Assembly (NCBI RefSeq): GCF_000188695.1
Contig: NW_004754927.1
Location: 614,388-637,586 of the forward strand
Reading direction: 5' to 3'
DNA: 23,199 nucleotides
Source: Salpingoeca rosetta
Lineage: Eukaryota > Opisthokonta > Choanoflagellata > Craspedida > Salpingoecidae
Shown: positions 1-10,031 of the stretch, piece by piece
Position numbering within the stretch: position 1 is the stretch's first letter
Layout: each line of letters opens with the position of its first letter
Notes under the pieces: model-generated
Database searches by the model: none
Told to the model about the DNA's origin: nothing
The model's input: only the letters and a program-made list of their open reading frames with translations
Program-made: the position numbers and the translations under genes

Positions 1-82
1 TAGCTTACTCGCTCACAGCATCAGAGTTCTTGTCACCAACCGAGAAGCCAAACCGCCCACCCACCCACCCAGAGGGACAGCC
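1..82 (+). other. 5' flank of the myosin gene (5' UTR or upstream exon)
   Basis: This is the stretch before the chosen myosin start. It ends in a near-ideal start context, GCCATGG. There is a possible 3' splice site at CTCACAG (about 11-17). The frame of the start ATG is open back to the window edge, with no stop between 2 and 82, so an upstream coding extension cannot be excluded from this window. Confidence 0.5.
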
Positions 83-1628
83 ATGGCGGACTACCTCGAG
101 ATCAAGGGCGACGCAAGCGCGCCAGATAACCTCGTCAGCCTCAACAACCTCACCGAAGACACCATCGTGAGTGGCTTCCATCTTGCCATGCTCTCTGCAC
201 ACGCCCACAGCACAATAACCATCACGTACACGTACACATGCACACATACGCACAAAACGCACACATGCACACATGCGCACACACGCACACATCAACTTGG
301 TTGTTGCATTCGTCGCTGACTACGGTCCTCGTGGCTGCTTCTGTTTGTTGCTGTTGTTGTTGTTGTTGTTGCTCATCGTCATTGGTTGTCCCGCTGGTGT
401 TGTTGTAACTAAATTGTTCCTGGCTGAACAGATGGACGCCTTGCGCGAACGGTACACGAACGATGAGATTTACACCTACGTCGGCGACATCTTGCTCGCC
501 ATCAACCCCATGAAGCAACTGGCCATCTACAACAAGAGCCACCAACAACGGTCCGTTGCCCACTTGTTCCACTTGTTGTTGTTCTTCTTCTCCGCTTGTT
601 CGCGCGGCCGCACCGCCACGACATGTGCATGTGTGCGAGTGATGCATGCTTTGGGCTTACGTTGCTTGATGGCGCTGGAGTATGTTGTGTGTGTGTGTGT
701 GAGTATGTGTGTGAGAGAGTATGTGTGAGTATGTGTGTGTATGTGTGTGTGTATGTGTGTGTGTTGGCAGTTGTTGCCTTCAACAAATGTCATCATCCCG
801 ACACAACTAATGCGTGGCGAAATACGCTCCGACACCGACAGGTTCAGCGTGCAGAACGAGTCTGCAGATTCAAAGCCACACATCTTCGATGTTGCTCGCC
901 GCGTGTATCAGGTGACGTGACATGCCATGCCAATGGCAACAATAGCATACACAGTATTGAGAGAGGCAGGAGTGTACACAGAAGTACATGTCAGTCTCCA
1001 AAATTGTCGTCAGAGTTGAGTTGCATGCCAGCAACTCATGTTTCCTTCGCCTTCCCGCTTCCTCCTCACGCACACACACACACATATACCCGCATACACA
1101 CACATACACACATACGCATACACGCATACACGCATGTACACACATCCGCACATACACATCCGCACATACACATCCGCACACAAATCACAAACGACAGAAC
1201 ATGCACGTGTCGCGGCGCGGGCAGTGCTGTCTCATCAGCGGTGAAAGTGGAGCCGGCAAAACCGAGACAACCAAGTACTTTCTCAACCAACTTCTGCGCT
1301 GTGAAGGTGACGACGACACCATGGCTCGCAGCTCAACCTTGCTGTTGTTGTAGCGTAATTGTAATTGCTGATGCCGCTCGCTGTGGGGGTGTTGATGTTG
1401 CTGGTTTGTGGTTGCAGTAAGTCAATCCATGCTTGCAAGCAAGTTGCACTGCAGCATGGACGTGACCCACCCAAACACAAAGGACTCACTGCCTATTGTA
1501 CGCATCCCCACAGACGGCACGAACCAGCTTGAGGAGATGATTCTGCTGCTCAACCCCATCTTTGAAGCATTTGGCAACGCGCGCACCGTTCTCAACGACA
1601 ACTCCTCTCGCTTCGGCAAATTCCTCGA

Positions 1629-1668
<40 letters not shown>

Positions 1669-4600
1669 CCTCTGTGTGTGTGTGTGTGTGTGCTCTGTGT
1701 GTGTGTGTGTACGTGTGTGTGTGTGTATGTCTATGCCTACTATCCTACGCGAATGCGTAAACAATGGCTTACAACACTCGCGACCATTGCCTCGCTTCTA
1801 CGCCTTGCATATTTACGGCCGCAACCACTCCTTGTTGCCCTATGCTACCTTCCCCAACCTTGCAAACACAGTGCTGTATGACAACGAGGACAACCTGCAA
1901 GCCATGCCTGTTGTTGGCGCCCAACTCTCAAAGTACCTCCTTGAGAAGTCTCGTGTGACAACACAAGCCCCTGGCGAGAGCAACTTCCACGTCTTCTACT
2001 ACTTCCTCTCCGGTGTCTCTGACGAGCGGTGAGTAGTGATCTCTCTAGATCACGGTCGTGTGTGTGTGTGCGTGTGTGTGTGCGTGTGTGTGTGTCTGTG
2101 TGTGTGTCTGTGTGTGTGCGTGTGTGTGTCTGTGTGTGTCTGTGTGTCTGTGTGTCTGTGCCTGTGTGTGCCTGTGTGTGTCCCTGCGTGTACCACATGC
2201 TCTTCACACTCACACGCATTGGCATACCGTCACTCACCTCCCACTGACCTTTATGCTGTCACCACTGCCGCCATCACTGCAGCCGTGACGAACTCCACCT
2301 GAAGCCAGCTCACGAGTACAACTATCTCAACCCAAAGCGCTCGGCCAGCGCCAGGAAAGGCGGCAACTTGGCAGCAGCCTCCAAGGGTGACGTGAGTTGT
2401 GTTGAGCACATGCGCTGCGCAGATGCTGGGTGCTGAAACACGACCAACGTGATGTGTGATAAATGTCGAGTCTTCTCCCCAACACCCTGTTGTCTCAGTC
2501 ACGGGCAGTTGCGTGGCTTTGGCTGCGACTGTCGCACGTGACGTGCCATGCCCTGAAATCACTTGCACAGCATCCACACGGATGCACACCCACTGTTGCG
2601 CCAGCTTACACATCCAGTCACATGATCATTCCCTACAATTGGCACACACGCACTCGCCTTCACATGCACGCGCGCACACACACTGTTTCGTGCGTGGCAA
2701 CAGATGCCCGCCACGGTACTGTCAGAGAGCGGCGCGAAGAACTGTGCAGACCAGTTTGCCGAGGTGCTGAATTGCCTGCAGGCAATTGGCCTCACAGACG
2801 CCGAGCGCTGGGAGATTCAACGCATCCTCGCCGGTGTTCTCGAGCTCGGAAACCTCACGTTCACCAGCCAAGGTTCGCACTTTCACATTGTCAACTCTGC
2901 ATGCTGCAGTTTACAATGTCCTGTTTTGTAGTGAATTTCATGTCACTGGCTGGTCAGAGTTAAGCACAGTCTTATGTGCACTGTTGCTTGCATCACACAC
3001 ACACACACACACACGTCCACATTCCCTAAACAATTTCTTGTCCAACGCTTTGGCTCTATTGCCCACAAACATCACTCACTCAACACCATCTACAACACAC
3101 ATATTCCCGACCACTGCACCACTGACAGGGTCTGGCGAGGACGCTGATGCTTTTGACGGCCACATCCTTGATCCTGCAAACCCGGAATGCCTCGAAGCCG
3201 TTGCAGATGTGCTCGGAATCTCTGCGGTGAGTTGCTTCACTTCATATTCTTGTTGTGCCCCTGTTTACAATTCATTGCTCCTGATGAAATTCACCACCAC
3301 GTTTGTCTGCATGCTTGCATGCACATAGGATGACTTGCACGAGACCATCGTCACCACGTCCTTCACCACCGCCGGCGAAACATTCACAAAGCCAAAGAGT
3401 ATGTGAAAGAGCTGATATGTCGTTACAATGCGTGCGTGCGTGTGTGTATGTGTTTGTGTGCGTGCGTGTGTGTGTGTGTGTGTGTCTCGTGTACGGCCAG
3501 GCAAGTTGAACCCAACCCTTGCAACGTCATGCACAACTCCATACATCGCTCACATATGCCTTATGGATACGATTCTAATCTGCTTGCAGGCATGGTGGAA
3601 GCGTTTGATATTCGCGACGCCATCGCCCGCGCGCTCTATGACTCCCTGTTTGAGTACCTCGTCAAGCGGTCAAACCAACTCCTGCACACACGAGCAGCAG
3701 AGTAAGTGTGTTTACCTGTTTCTCTATGTTTCGTCAGGTGGCTTGGTGCTCAGTTCTTTGATCGCACACAAGCTCTCTTGCTTTCATGACGAGCACCCTA
3801 ATCACGAATCACGGCTATTTCTGTTGCTGTTAGCATTCATATCTTCCACACACATCCACTCATCCACGCCCACGTGCACATAATTGCACACGCATGCGTT
3901 GGCTTACACACATTTTCTGTCTAAACCAAAACAGCAAAGATACGTGCAGCATCGGTGTGCTTGACATCTTTGGTTTCGAAAGCTTCGCCGTGAACGGGTA
4001 CGAAAACCCGCACACTTGCACCTCATTGCTCCAACCACTGCGACATGCACACGTCAGAGCTGTTGTGTTGCACCATTACAGCAGCCACCTCGTTTCCTTT
4101 CGTTTCGGTTCCTATGACTTTCCTCTCACCGCGATTGCTGCTGTCTTGTATTGGGGGCTATTATTCTGCGCTCTCCGTTGGGGTTGCTCAGGTTTGAGCA
4201 GCTTTGCATCAACGTCGCGAACGAACAGCTGCAGAACTTCTTCAACTCCCACATCTTCAAGGTACTGCCTGACTGGACTGGGTGGAGGTCTGTCTTTGCT
4301 TGCATGCATCTGTGTCGCGTAGTCTCTGGTGGTCTGACTTGCTCCGCGTTCATCTCATGATGGGTTTTGACAACAACACGTGGTTTGCGTGATGCCCTAA
4401 CAGCCACTGCCCTCCCATCCTCCCATCCTCCCATCTTGTTCTCGCCATTTGCTCAATGCATATGTATCACGGTCACCGTATATGCTTCCACACTGCTGCT
4501 CCCTATGCACCGCAGATGGAATTGGACGAGTACGACAAGGAGGGCGTCAAGGGTGCTGTCATCAAGTATAACGACAACACGCAGCAGGTGGATTTGTTTC

Positions 4601-7172
4601 TCAAGAAGCCTGTTGGCCTTCTCCTCCTCCTCGATGAAGCTTCCCGCTTTGCGCGTTCCACCGCTGCCTCTGTCAAGGTTCGCGTGAGTGATGATGTGCT
4701 GTGAACGCGATTGAGAATGAAGCCGTGTGTAAGGATAACATATTATGGCGTCTGTGACGTCATGCGGATACGATTGCCGTTTCTTGACCTCAACATTTCC
4801 CTCACCAAAATCTTTGGCCTTTCAAACACACACGCGCACGTGCGCGCAGAACAAGTTTGACAGCCACTTCAAGGACCACCCGTTGTATTCACCAGCAAAG
4901 AAGAACCCTGAATGCTTCACAATCGCACACTACGCGGGCAGCATCACGTACAACAGTCATGGTACAGTACACGCACACACACACATACACACGCAAGCCA
5001 GCAATCCTGGTCCTACACCGATAACAATAGCAGCAGCAACACCCGACTCCATGACAGTGTTATGCTATTATGGCATGGCATAACACATATGGTTTGATTG
5101 CGAGTGCTTGCTGTTTCGTGTGCTTTTGCGATCATGCCACAGCACATGCACCAGTGCTCATCGCACCACCATGCCACGACCTGCCATTCCTCATCTGCCG
5201 CAGGCTTTCTTGAACGCAACCGCGACAGCCTGCCTGATTCAGCACAGGATGTGATGGGCGAGAGTTCGCTCGCCCTCATTCGCTCATTCTTCAAGGTCAG
5301 TTGGTGGCTTCCTCCACCTGCGCACATTGCCGACGCTGCAAGCCTGCCCAGTTCTCTATTGCAACTCTTGTCCGCAGCGCACCAACCGCTCACGGTGCAA
5401 GGATGCCCTCTGACACACACGCGCACACATGCACACGCACACACACACACACACACATACACACCACACCACACCACACCACACCACACCACACACACGA
5501 CATCAGGGCGCTGGAACCAGCTCTCGTGGTGCTGGTGGCGCATCGCACATTTCTCCTACGCGGGCCAACTTCAAGCACAAGAGCAAAGCGTGAGTCTACT
5601 CATTGCAGAGTACGCGCTTGTGTTGACAGCTCGCTCGTGTGCGTGATGGACACGGACATCAAAGCGTGCGCTCACACCACACTCTCCTTGCTTCATTTGC
5701 CAACTGTGGCGATTGGCAGCCGTTTCAGTCGCAAGCACAAGAGCCGGCGCGGGAGCCACGACCACAAGTCAAGCGGCATGAAGGCGCTTAGCTTTGCGCG
5801 CAACCTCTTTTCGCGACGTGGCAAGTCTCGCAAGAGCAAGAAAGCCAGCCTGAAGCGCGTGCAATCACGCATGGCGCCAACGGTGGCTGCTGTCTTTCGC
5901 CAATCTCTGGCGGTGAGTACAACGATCTGGGTGTGTGCGCGTAGGTGTGTGTATGTGCGAAGGTGTGTGTATGTGCGCGTGTGTGTGTGTGTGCGTGGGT
6001 GAGTGTGGGTGTAGGTGTATCCATGTACATGGTTGATGCTATACGAACGTACACACAAAGCGCATGTGTATATGGGTGCGTGCAACATGTCTTCAGCACA
6101 GAGGTTGTTCGGGCATGCCCATTCCACACTAATGAGCGACACCACTGCTTTGGGTCCTCACTCAGGTGCTAATGACGAAGCTGAATGCGCGGGTGCCATA
6201 CTTTATTCGCTGCATCAAACCAAACCGCGAGAAGAAGGCAGGCTTCTTCGACGCCAAAGCTGTTCGAGAGCAACTCACCTACACAGGTGTGTTGTGTGTG
6301 TGTGTGTGTAGTGTAGTGTAGTGTAGCGTAGCATGCGTGCGTGCGTGCGGGCGTGTGGTTGTGTGTGCGTGCGGTTGTGTGTGCGTGCGTGCGTGCGTGT
6401 GGTTGTGTGTGTGCGTGTGTGTGCGCCGCTTATTGGACAGCGCGTGTTTCGCTGTTGGGCTATCACTCAACCTCATACGCATCGCTGCTGGTGTTTTCAA
6501 ACAGGTGTGATGGAGACGACCAGCATCCGCCAGTGCGGCTATCCTGTTCGCTTGCCATTCAAGACCTTCTTCAACATGTACAAGGTCAGCATGCCACGTG
6601 TGGACGGACGCATGTGAATTGAGCGGAGCTGCTCTGCTTTACCCTGCATATGCGATGTCCCTCGACACTGACTGTGACGCACGCACGCACACACGCACAC
6701 ACACACGCACGCACGCACGCGCACACCCACAAACACACTCGTGTGCACAGGCGCTGGATGGGTCAGCCACAGACGGAGAAGACGTCAAGTGCTACAAAAC
6801 AGCGTGTCAGTCGTTGTTGCAGAGGGCGAACCTCAAGGACTGGGCCATGGGCAACACCAAGGTGAGATGGTGCGCTTGTGCACTCCCTCAAGTGAGTGTG
6901 TGTCTTTCTGCACTCTTCTCTCCCTGCCTGTCAGTCATCCTTGTTGGGGTTTAAGATCCCAGCTCCCCGCGTTCTCACCACCGATTCACGCGTGTGGCCA
7001 TTGTCTCTTGTGTTTAGGTCTTCTTGCGGTATCACCACTCCGATGAGCTCGCAGCCAAGCTTGGTGTTATGAACAAACATGCAGCACACTTGCAAGCATG
7101 TGTGCGTGGCTTTTTGTCGCGTCGCAAACTGCCTGCGCTTCGCGAACAAGGTACACAGCACGCACTTGTGCG

Positions 7173-7221
<49 letters not shown>

Positions 7222-9467
7222 GCTAGCTGTTGTATTTGAGGATGGTGTGCTAGAAGCTTCACCTCCCACTTGATACCCCACTGACCGTCTCTCCTTTGCT
7301 CTCCACCCCCCCCCCTCACCCACCCAACACTCGTACAACGCCAACACAACACAACACAACACAACACGACACAACAGCGGAAGAGCGGAAGAAGAAAGCG
7401 GCAGAGGCAAACGCACGCGTGGGCGAGGAGGGAACCACGGTGTTCACGCCACGCGGTAGCTGCATCTCTCTTCATGTGGACGACGGTGATAGTGGCAATG
7501 GCGCCCGTCTCATCAGCAACGGCAGCAACTTGTCGCTTCTCACCCAGAAGCTGGCTACGTCCGCGCGCACGCCATCGCAGTCGTCCGACCTCACGTCGAA
7601 GATGTCTCGCCACAAGCGTGGCTCCTCGAAGCGCGGGCGCCTGCACCACTCCAAGCGTCGCTCCAAGGTGACCCTTGTCAACGTGCGGCAGAGCGTGCGG
7701 TGCGCATCGCGCCCAATCAAGGCCATCTGGCCACCCCGCCCCATTGCGGAGGAGGAGGAGGAGGAGGCGAACGGGGGCGCGGGTGGGCAGCACAAGAAGA
7801 AGCCAACGCCTGCACTCGGCGCATCTATCCGCAACCTTGGATCAGGCAAGTTCAAGGCAAACCGCGCCCTGCTCATCAAGCGGCTGGAGGGCAGCACGGA
7901 CACGGAGCCATCTCGCTCGCCGCCATCCGCGTCCTCCTCTGGTGCTGCCAGTCGACGCGCAACCGCAGAGGTGTCGCCCAGTGGCCACAAGGTGCGCGCA
8001 CCAGAGGGCCTGGGCGCCCTCCTTGCCAGCCCGCAGCGCCAGGCACCCACGCGTGCTGCACAGATGGACGTGCTGAGCCGCCTTCGAGCTGGGGCAGCAG
8101 CGGCGCGATCAACACCCTCCATCTCCGTCACATCGGCACCGCCAACACCAACAACACCAACAACATCCCTGCAAGCCCATCATCAACCGCAGCAGCAGCA
8201 GCAAGCGGCCGCCACACTCCGCGGCATGACGGGGCGCACCAGCAGCACTGATGATATTGACGACAACAACGACGACGAAGAGGATGAGGAGGACATGATG
8301 GCGGAGACCACTCCACGTGCGAAGCGCGTCAGCATTGATGTCTCTGCGCAGCGGCCGGCACCACCACCCGTACCACTCCTCCTGGCACGAGATACCGCCG
8401 CTACAGCTGTCGCAGACAAAGGGCGTGCGGATTCTGGCCTGGGATTGGTTTCAGGAGCCTCAACCCCAGCACCACCACCGCCACCCCCGCCACCCCCAGC
8501 ACCCACTGTACCAACAATGGTTCCACCGCCACCACCGCCACCGCCACCGCCATCATCACAATCAGCAGTCTCATCGTCAACACCATCAGCGCCCACACCG
8601 CCAGCATCGTCAAGGGCGCCACCACCGCCGCCGCCACCGCCACCTCTTCCATCCTCGTCTTCAACATCAACCACTGCACCGCACCATCGTGCCCGCAGCT
8701 CTCCTCTGCAGCGAGAGGAGCACGCCCCCTCCGGCGCCCGCACACCCCCGGCCATGTCGTCCAGGGCAGGCAGCGGGGTCGTATCTGCACCGTCGCCGCT
8801 CGCAATGGCGGCCGCAACCGCTGCTGCCAAGACACAGGGCATAACGGCTGCGTCGGCTGTCTTGGCAAGCAAGCTTCGGATGCCTTCGCCCTCATCGCAA
8901 CCATCGACGACCATATCACCACCACCTCCGCCGCCGCCGCCGCCACCACCTCCACAGCTTAGCACCAGCACCACGAGCGGTGTTCCGCCACCGCCGCCGC
9001 CTCCTCCTCCTCTGCCATCATCAACGACCATGGCGCCACCACCGCCACCGCCACCGCCTCCACAATCGACACCTACGAGTACCACAGGCACTGCACCAGC
9101 CCCGCCACCGCCGCCGCCTCCTCCTCCTCTGCCACCGACGGCAGCTAACACAAGCGCTTCCTCACCACCGCCACCGCCACCGCCACAATCGACACCTACG
9201 ACCACAGGCACTGCACCAGCCCCGCCACCGCCGCCGCCACCGCCACCGCCGCCTTCCCAGTCTGCGGCGCCACCAGTAACACCGTCGACAGGTGCACCAC
9301 CACCACCTCCTCCACCCAGCAACCTGAAACCGCCCCTGCAACAGCAACCGCCGCAGCAGCAGCAGCCGGCACACTGCGACGCAAACAAGCCCGTGTCCCT
9401 GGCTGATGCACTGCAGGCGAAGCTCAGGAGCAAAGGTCGCTTGAACCCGCCATCCACCGTCCTGTGA
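83..9467 (+). CDS. Unconventional myosin heavy chain with polyproline (FH1-like) tail, 23 exons
   Basis: This gene encodes an actin-based ATPase motor. Exons: 83-166, 432-550, 842-911, 1198-1306, 1418-1630, 1872-2028, 2283-2391, 2704-2872, 3129-3226, 3329-3398, 3590-3701, 3935-3997, 4192-4261, 4516-4683, 4850-4961, 5204-5295, 5507-5589, 5720-5912, 6166-6286, 6505-6584, 6751-6861, 7018-7150, 7378-9467. They total 4626 nt (1541 residues plus stop) and every junction keeps phase. Visible motor motifs are P-loop GESGAGKT (residues 106-113), switch [11 protein letters not shown] (187-196), switch II DIFGFE (447-452), FEQLCIN, RCIKPN, and the SH1-region IRQCGYP. Counting 16 back from the RDA motif gives Glu393 at the TEDS position, so heavy-chain phosphorylation there is probably not needed. 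The motor ends near residue 801. One IQ motif follows ([11 protein letters not shown], 826-836), then a tail of about 700 residues with no recognised MyTH4, FERM, SH3 or long coiled coil. Motifs such as [11 protein letters not shown] and KVFLRYHH resemble classes III/XVI; the class is inferred. Some donors are weak (GTCCGT at 551, GTTCGC at 2873). The exon 14 end could instead be 4677. Confidence 0.94.
224..291 (+). repeat. Imperfect (CA)n tract in myosin intron 1
   Basis: Mixed CACACA, CACGTA and CACATG units lie in the first half of intron 1 (167-431). The intron also carries a (TTG)n tract at about 343-371, just upstream of the acceptor region. Confidence 0.8.
684..770 (+). repeat. (TG)n tract in myosin intron 2
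   Basis: TG-rich microsatellite interrupted by GAGTA and GTATG units, in the middle of intron 2 (551-841). Confidence 0.85.
1068..1184 (+). repeat. (CA)n tract in myosin intron 3
   Basis: CA-rich microsatellite with CATACACG and CATCCGCA interruptions. It fills the acceptor half of intron 3 and ends about a dozen bases before the CAG at 1195-1197. Confidence 0.85.
1631..1730 (+). repeat. (GT)n tract starting at the intron 5 donor
   Basis: The GT dinucleotide repeat begins exactly at the 5' splice site: exon 5 ends GAAG and the intron reads GTGTGTGT onward. CTCT and ACGT interruptions occur later. The splice donor is therefore the first unit of the microsatellite. Confidence 0.9.
2056..2190 (+). 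repeat. (TG)n tract in myosin intron 6
   Basis: Long TG repeat with regular CGTG and CTGTG interruptions, starting about 27 bases after the GTGAGT donor at 2029. Confidence 0.85.
3429..3488 (+). repeat. (TG)n tract in myosin intron 10
   Basis: TG repeat with GCGTGC interruptions in the donor half of intron 10 (3399-3589). Confidence 0.8.
5412..5499 (+). repeat. (CA)n and (ACACC)n tract in myosin intron 16
   Basis: A CA microsatellite is followed by tandem CCACA pentamers and more CA. The tract ends only a few bases before the CAG acceptor at 5504-5506. Confidence 0.85.
5507..5912 (+). other. Exons 17-18: enlarged, strongly basic myosin loop 2
   Basis: These two exons with the intron between them (5590-5719) encode residues 606-697. 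They lie between the end of the upper 50K region (RSFFK) and the lower 50K helix that starts at VLMTKLN. About the first 75 residues are Gly/Ser-rich and then packed with Lys, Arg and His (for example [16 protein letters not shown] and [11 protein letters not shown]). Loop 2 is a known actin-contact surface of myosins, so this is read as a loop 2 insertion. The last part ([12 protein letters not shown]) fits the conserved segment after loop 2. Confidence 0.75.
5932..6016 (+). repeat. (TG)n tract in myosin intron 18
   Basis: TG repeat with GCGTAGG and GCGAAGG interruptions, near the donor of intron 18 (5913-6165). Confidence 0.8.
6287..6427 (+). repeat. (GT)n tract starting at the intron 19 donor
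   Basis: The intron 19 donor (GTGTGT at 6287) opens a TG-rich stretch that also has GTGTA repeats near 6308-6330 and GTGC-type units up to about 6427. Confidence 0.85.
6679..6740 (+). repeat. (CA)n / (CGCA)n tract in myosin intron 20
   Basis: CGCA and CACA repeats lie in the acceptor half of intron 20 and end about ten bases before the CACAG acceptor at 6746-6750. Confidence 0.8.
7176..7220 (+). repeat. (TG)n tract in myosin intron 22
   Basis: Pure TG repeat in the donor half of intron 22 (7151-7377). The acceptor end of the same intron holds ACAAC repeats (about 7345-7376). Confidence 0.9.
7378..9467 (+). other. Myosin tail exon 23 with FH1-like polyproline region
   Basis: This single large exon encodes residues 846-1541. 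It begins with a charged stretch ([14 protein letters not shown]), then a Ser/basic linker (about 7590-8110), an acidic patch ([15 protein letters not shown]) near 8258, and then many runs of 5-11 prolines between about 8350 and 9320. The prolines are coded by mixed CCA, CCG, CCT and CCC codons. The tail ends in a short charged segment ([16 protein letters not shown]) that could be an amphipathic helix or a degenerate WH2-like actin-binding motif. Polyproline runs of this kind in formins and Ena/VASP bind profilin and SH3 or WW domains. A similar role here is inference. Confidence 0.85.
9061..9236 (+). repeat. Direct duplication inside the polyproline coding region
   Basis: About 55 bases starting CACAATCGACACCTACGA at 9061 recur at 9184. 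The two copies differ by a 3-base AGT indel, so frame is kept. A separate 30-base block at 8988-9017 is repeated identically at 9105-9134. Both point to recent segmental growth of the proline-rich tail. Confidence 0.8.
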
Positions 9468-9596
9468 GGCAGAACTGCATACCTTCCGCCCCCCCCCCCA
9501 TTGTCCCTTCCATAGGCACTGTTGGTTTTGTGTCTTGCGCTCGGTGAGCGGGCACGTCAGGTGATCGCATGCACCTGGCGGTGCAAGTGAGCCCTA

Positions 9597-9600
<4 letters not shown>

Positions 9601-9687
<87 letters not shown>
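9601..9687 (+). repeat. (TG)n tract left of the assembly gap
   Basis: An uninterrupted 87-base TG repeat that ends CGT and then runs into the gap. Confidence 0.95.
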
Positions 9688-9688
<1 letters not shown>

Positions 9689-9690
9689 GT

Positions 9691-9790
9691 NNNNNNNNNN
9701 NNNNNNNNNNNNNNNNNNNNNNNNNNNNNNNNNNNNNNNNNNNNNNNNNNNNNNNNNNNNNNNNNNNNNNNNNNNNNNNNNNNNNNNNNN
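9691..9790. other. Assembly gap of 100 N
   Basis: Exactly 100 undetermined bases, the conventional placeholder for a gap of unknown length. The sequence inside is unknown and may be more of the flanking repeats. Confidence 0.99.

Positions 9791-9793
<3 letters not shown>

Positions 9794-9853
<60 letters not shown>
9794..9853 (+). repeat. (AC)n tract right of the assembly gap
   Basis: An uninterrupted 60-base AC repeat that is the reverse complement of the TG tract on the other side of the gap. Confidence 0.95.
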
Positions 9854-9856
<3 letters not shown>

Positions 9857-9994
9857 AACAAAACGCAACACCACACAGCACAATAATGAACCAACGCACC
9901 CACTTCACACACACACGCGCGCGCGCGAAAACGCACGCCTTCACCCAGCAAAGAACAACACAAGGCAATTACGTCGACTTGGTGGCGTCCTTGC

Positions 9995-9996
<2 letters not shown>

Positions 9997-10030
<34 letters not shown>
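9997..10030 (-). repeat. (CAA)n tract in the hydrolase 3' UTR
   Basis: A TTG trinucleotide run on the plus strand, read as CAA on the minus strand. It begins within a few bases after the hydrolase stop codon and is probably transcribed in its 3' UTR. Confidence 0.85.
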
Positions 10031-10031
10031 C

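Larger units (their letters stand above)
9468..10031. other. Convergent 3' region between myosin and hydrolase, with gap
   Basis: No gene is seen here. The region holds the myosin 3' UTR start, a C-run at about 9489-9499, two dinucleotide tracts around an assembly gap, a CGCG run near 9918-9927 and a (TTG)n tract at 9997-10030. No AATAAA is visible on the plus strand before the gap. The first plus-strand AATAAA after it is at 10047-10052, inside the end of the hydrolase gene. Confidence 0.7.

Noticed and set aside
2463..2703. Possible extra myosin exon between exons 7 and 8
   Set aside because: The sequence between the GTGAGT at 2392 and the ACAG at 2700-2703 gives no myosin-like residues. 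Exons 7 and 8 join in phase without it.
5376..5400. Mini-exon CGCACCAACCGC... in myosin intron 16
   Set aside because: A weak donor and a phase that would shift exon 17 out of the frame needed to enter exon 18.
8183..9457. Long minus-strand open frame of poly-Gly/Ala/Val opposite the myosin tail
   Set aside because: It is the antisense of proline codons (CCN read as NGG). It is compositionally explained and has no independent domain or start context.
9557..9968. Several open frames crossing the N gap made of Thr-His or Cys-Val repeats
   Set aside because: They are TG/CA repeat translations through unknown bases.
10005..10031. Readthrough of the hydrolase stop into the CAA repeat, adding poly-Asn
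   Set aside because: The TGA is followed by the repeat by chance frame. There is no special readthrough context or conserved extension.
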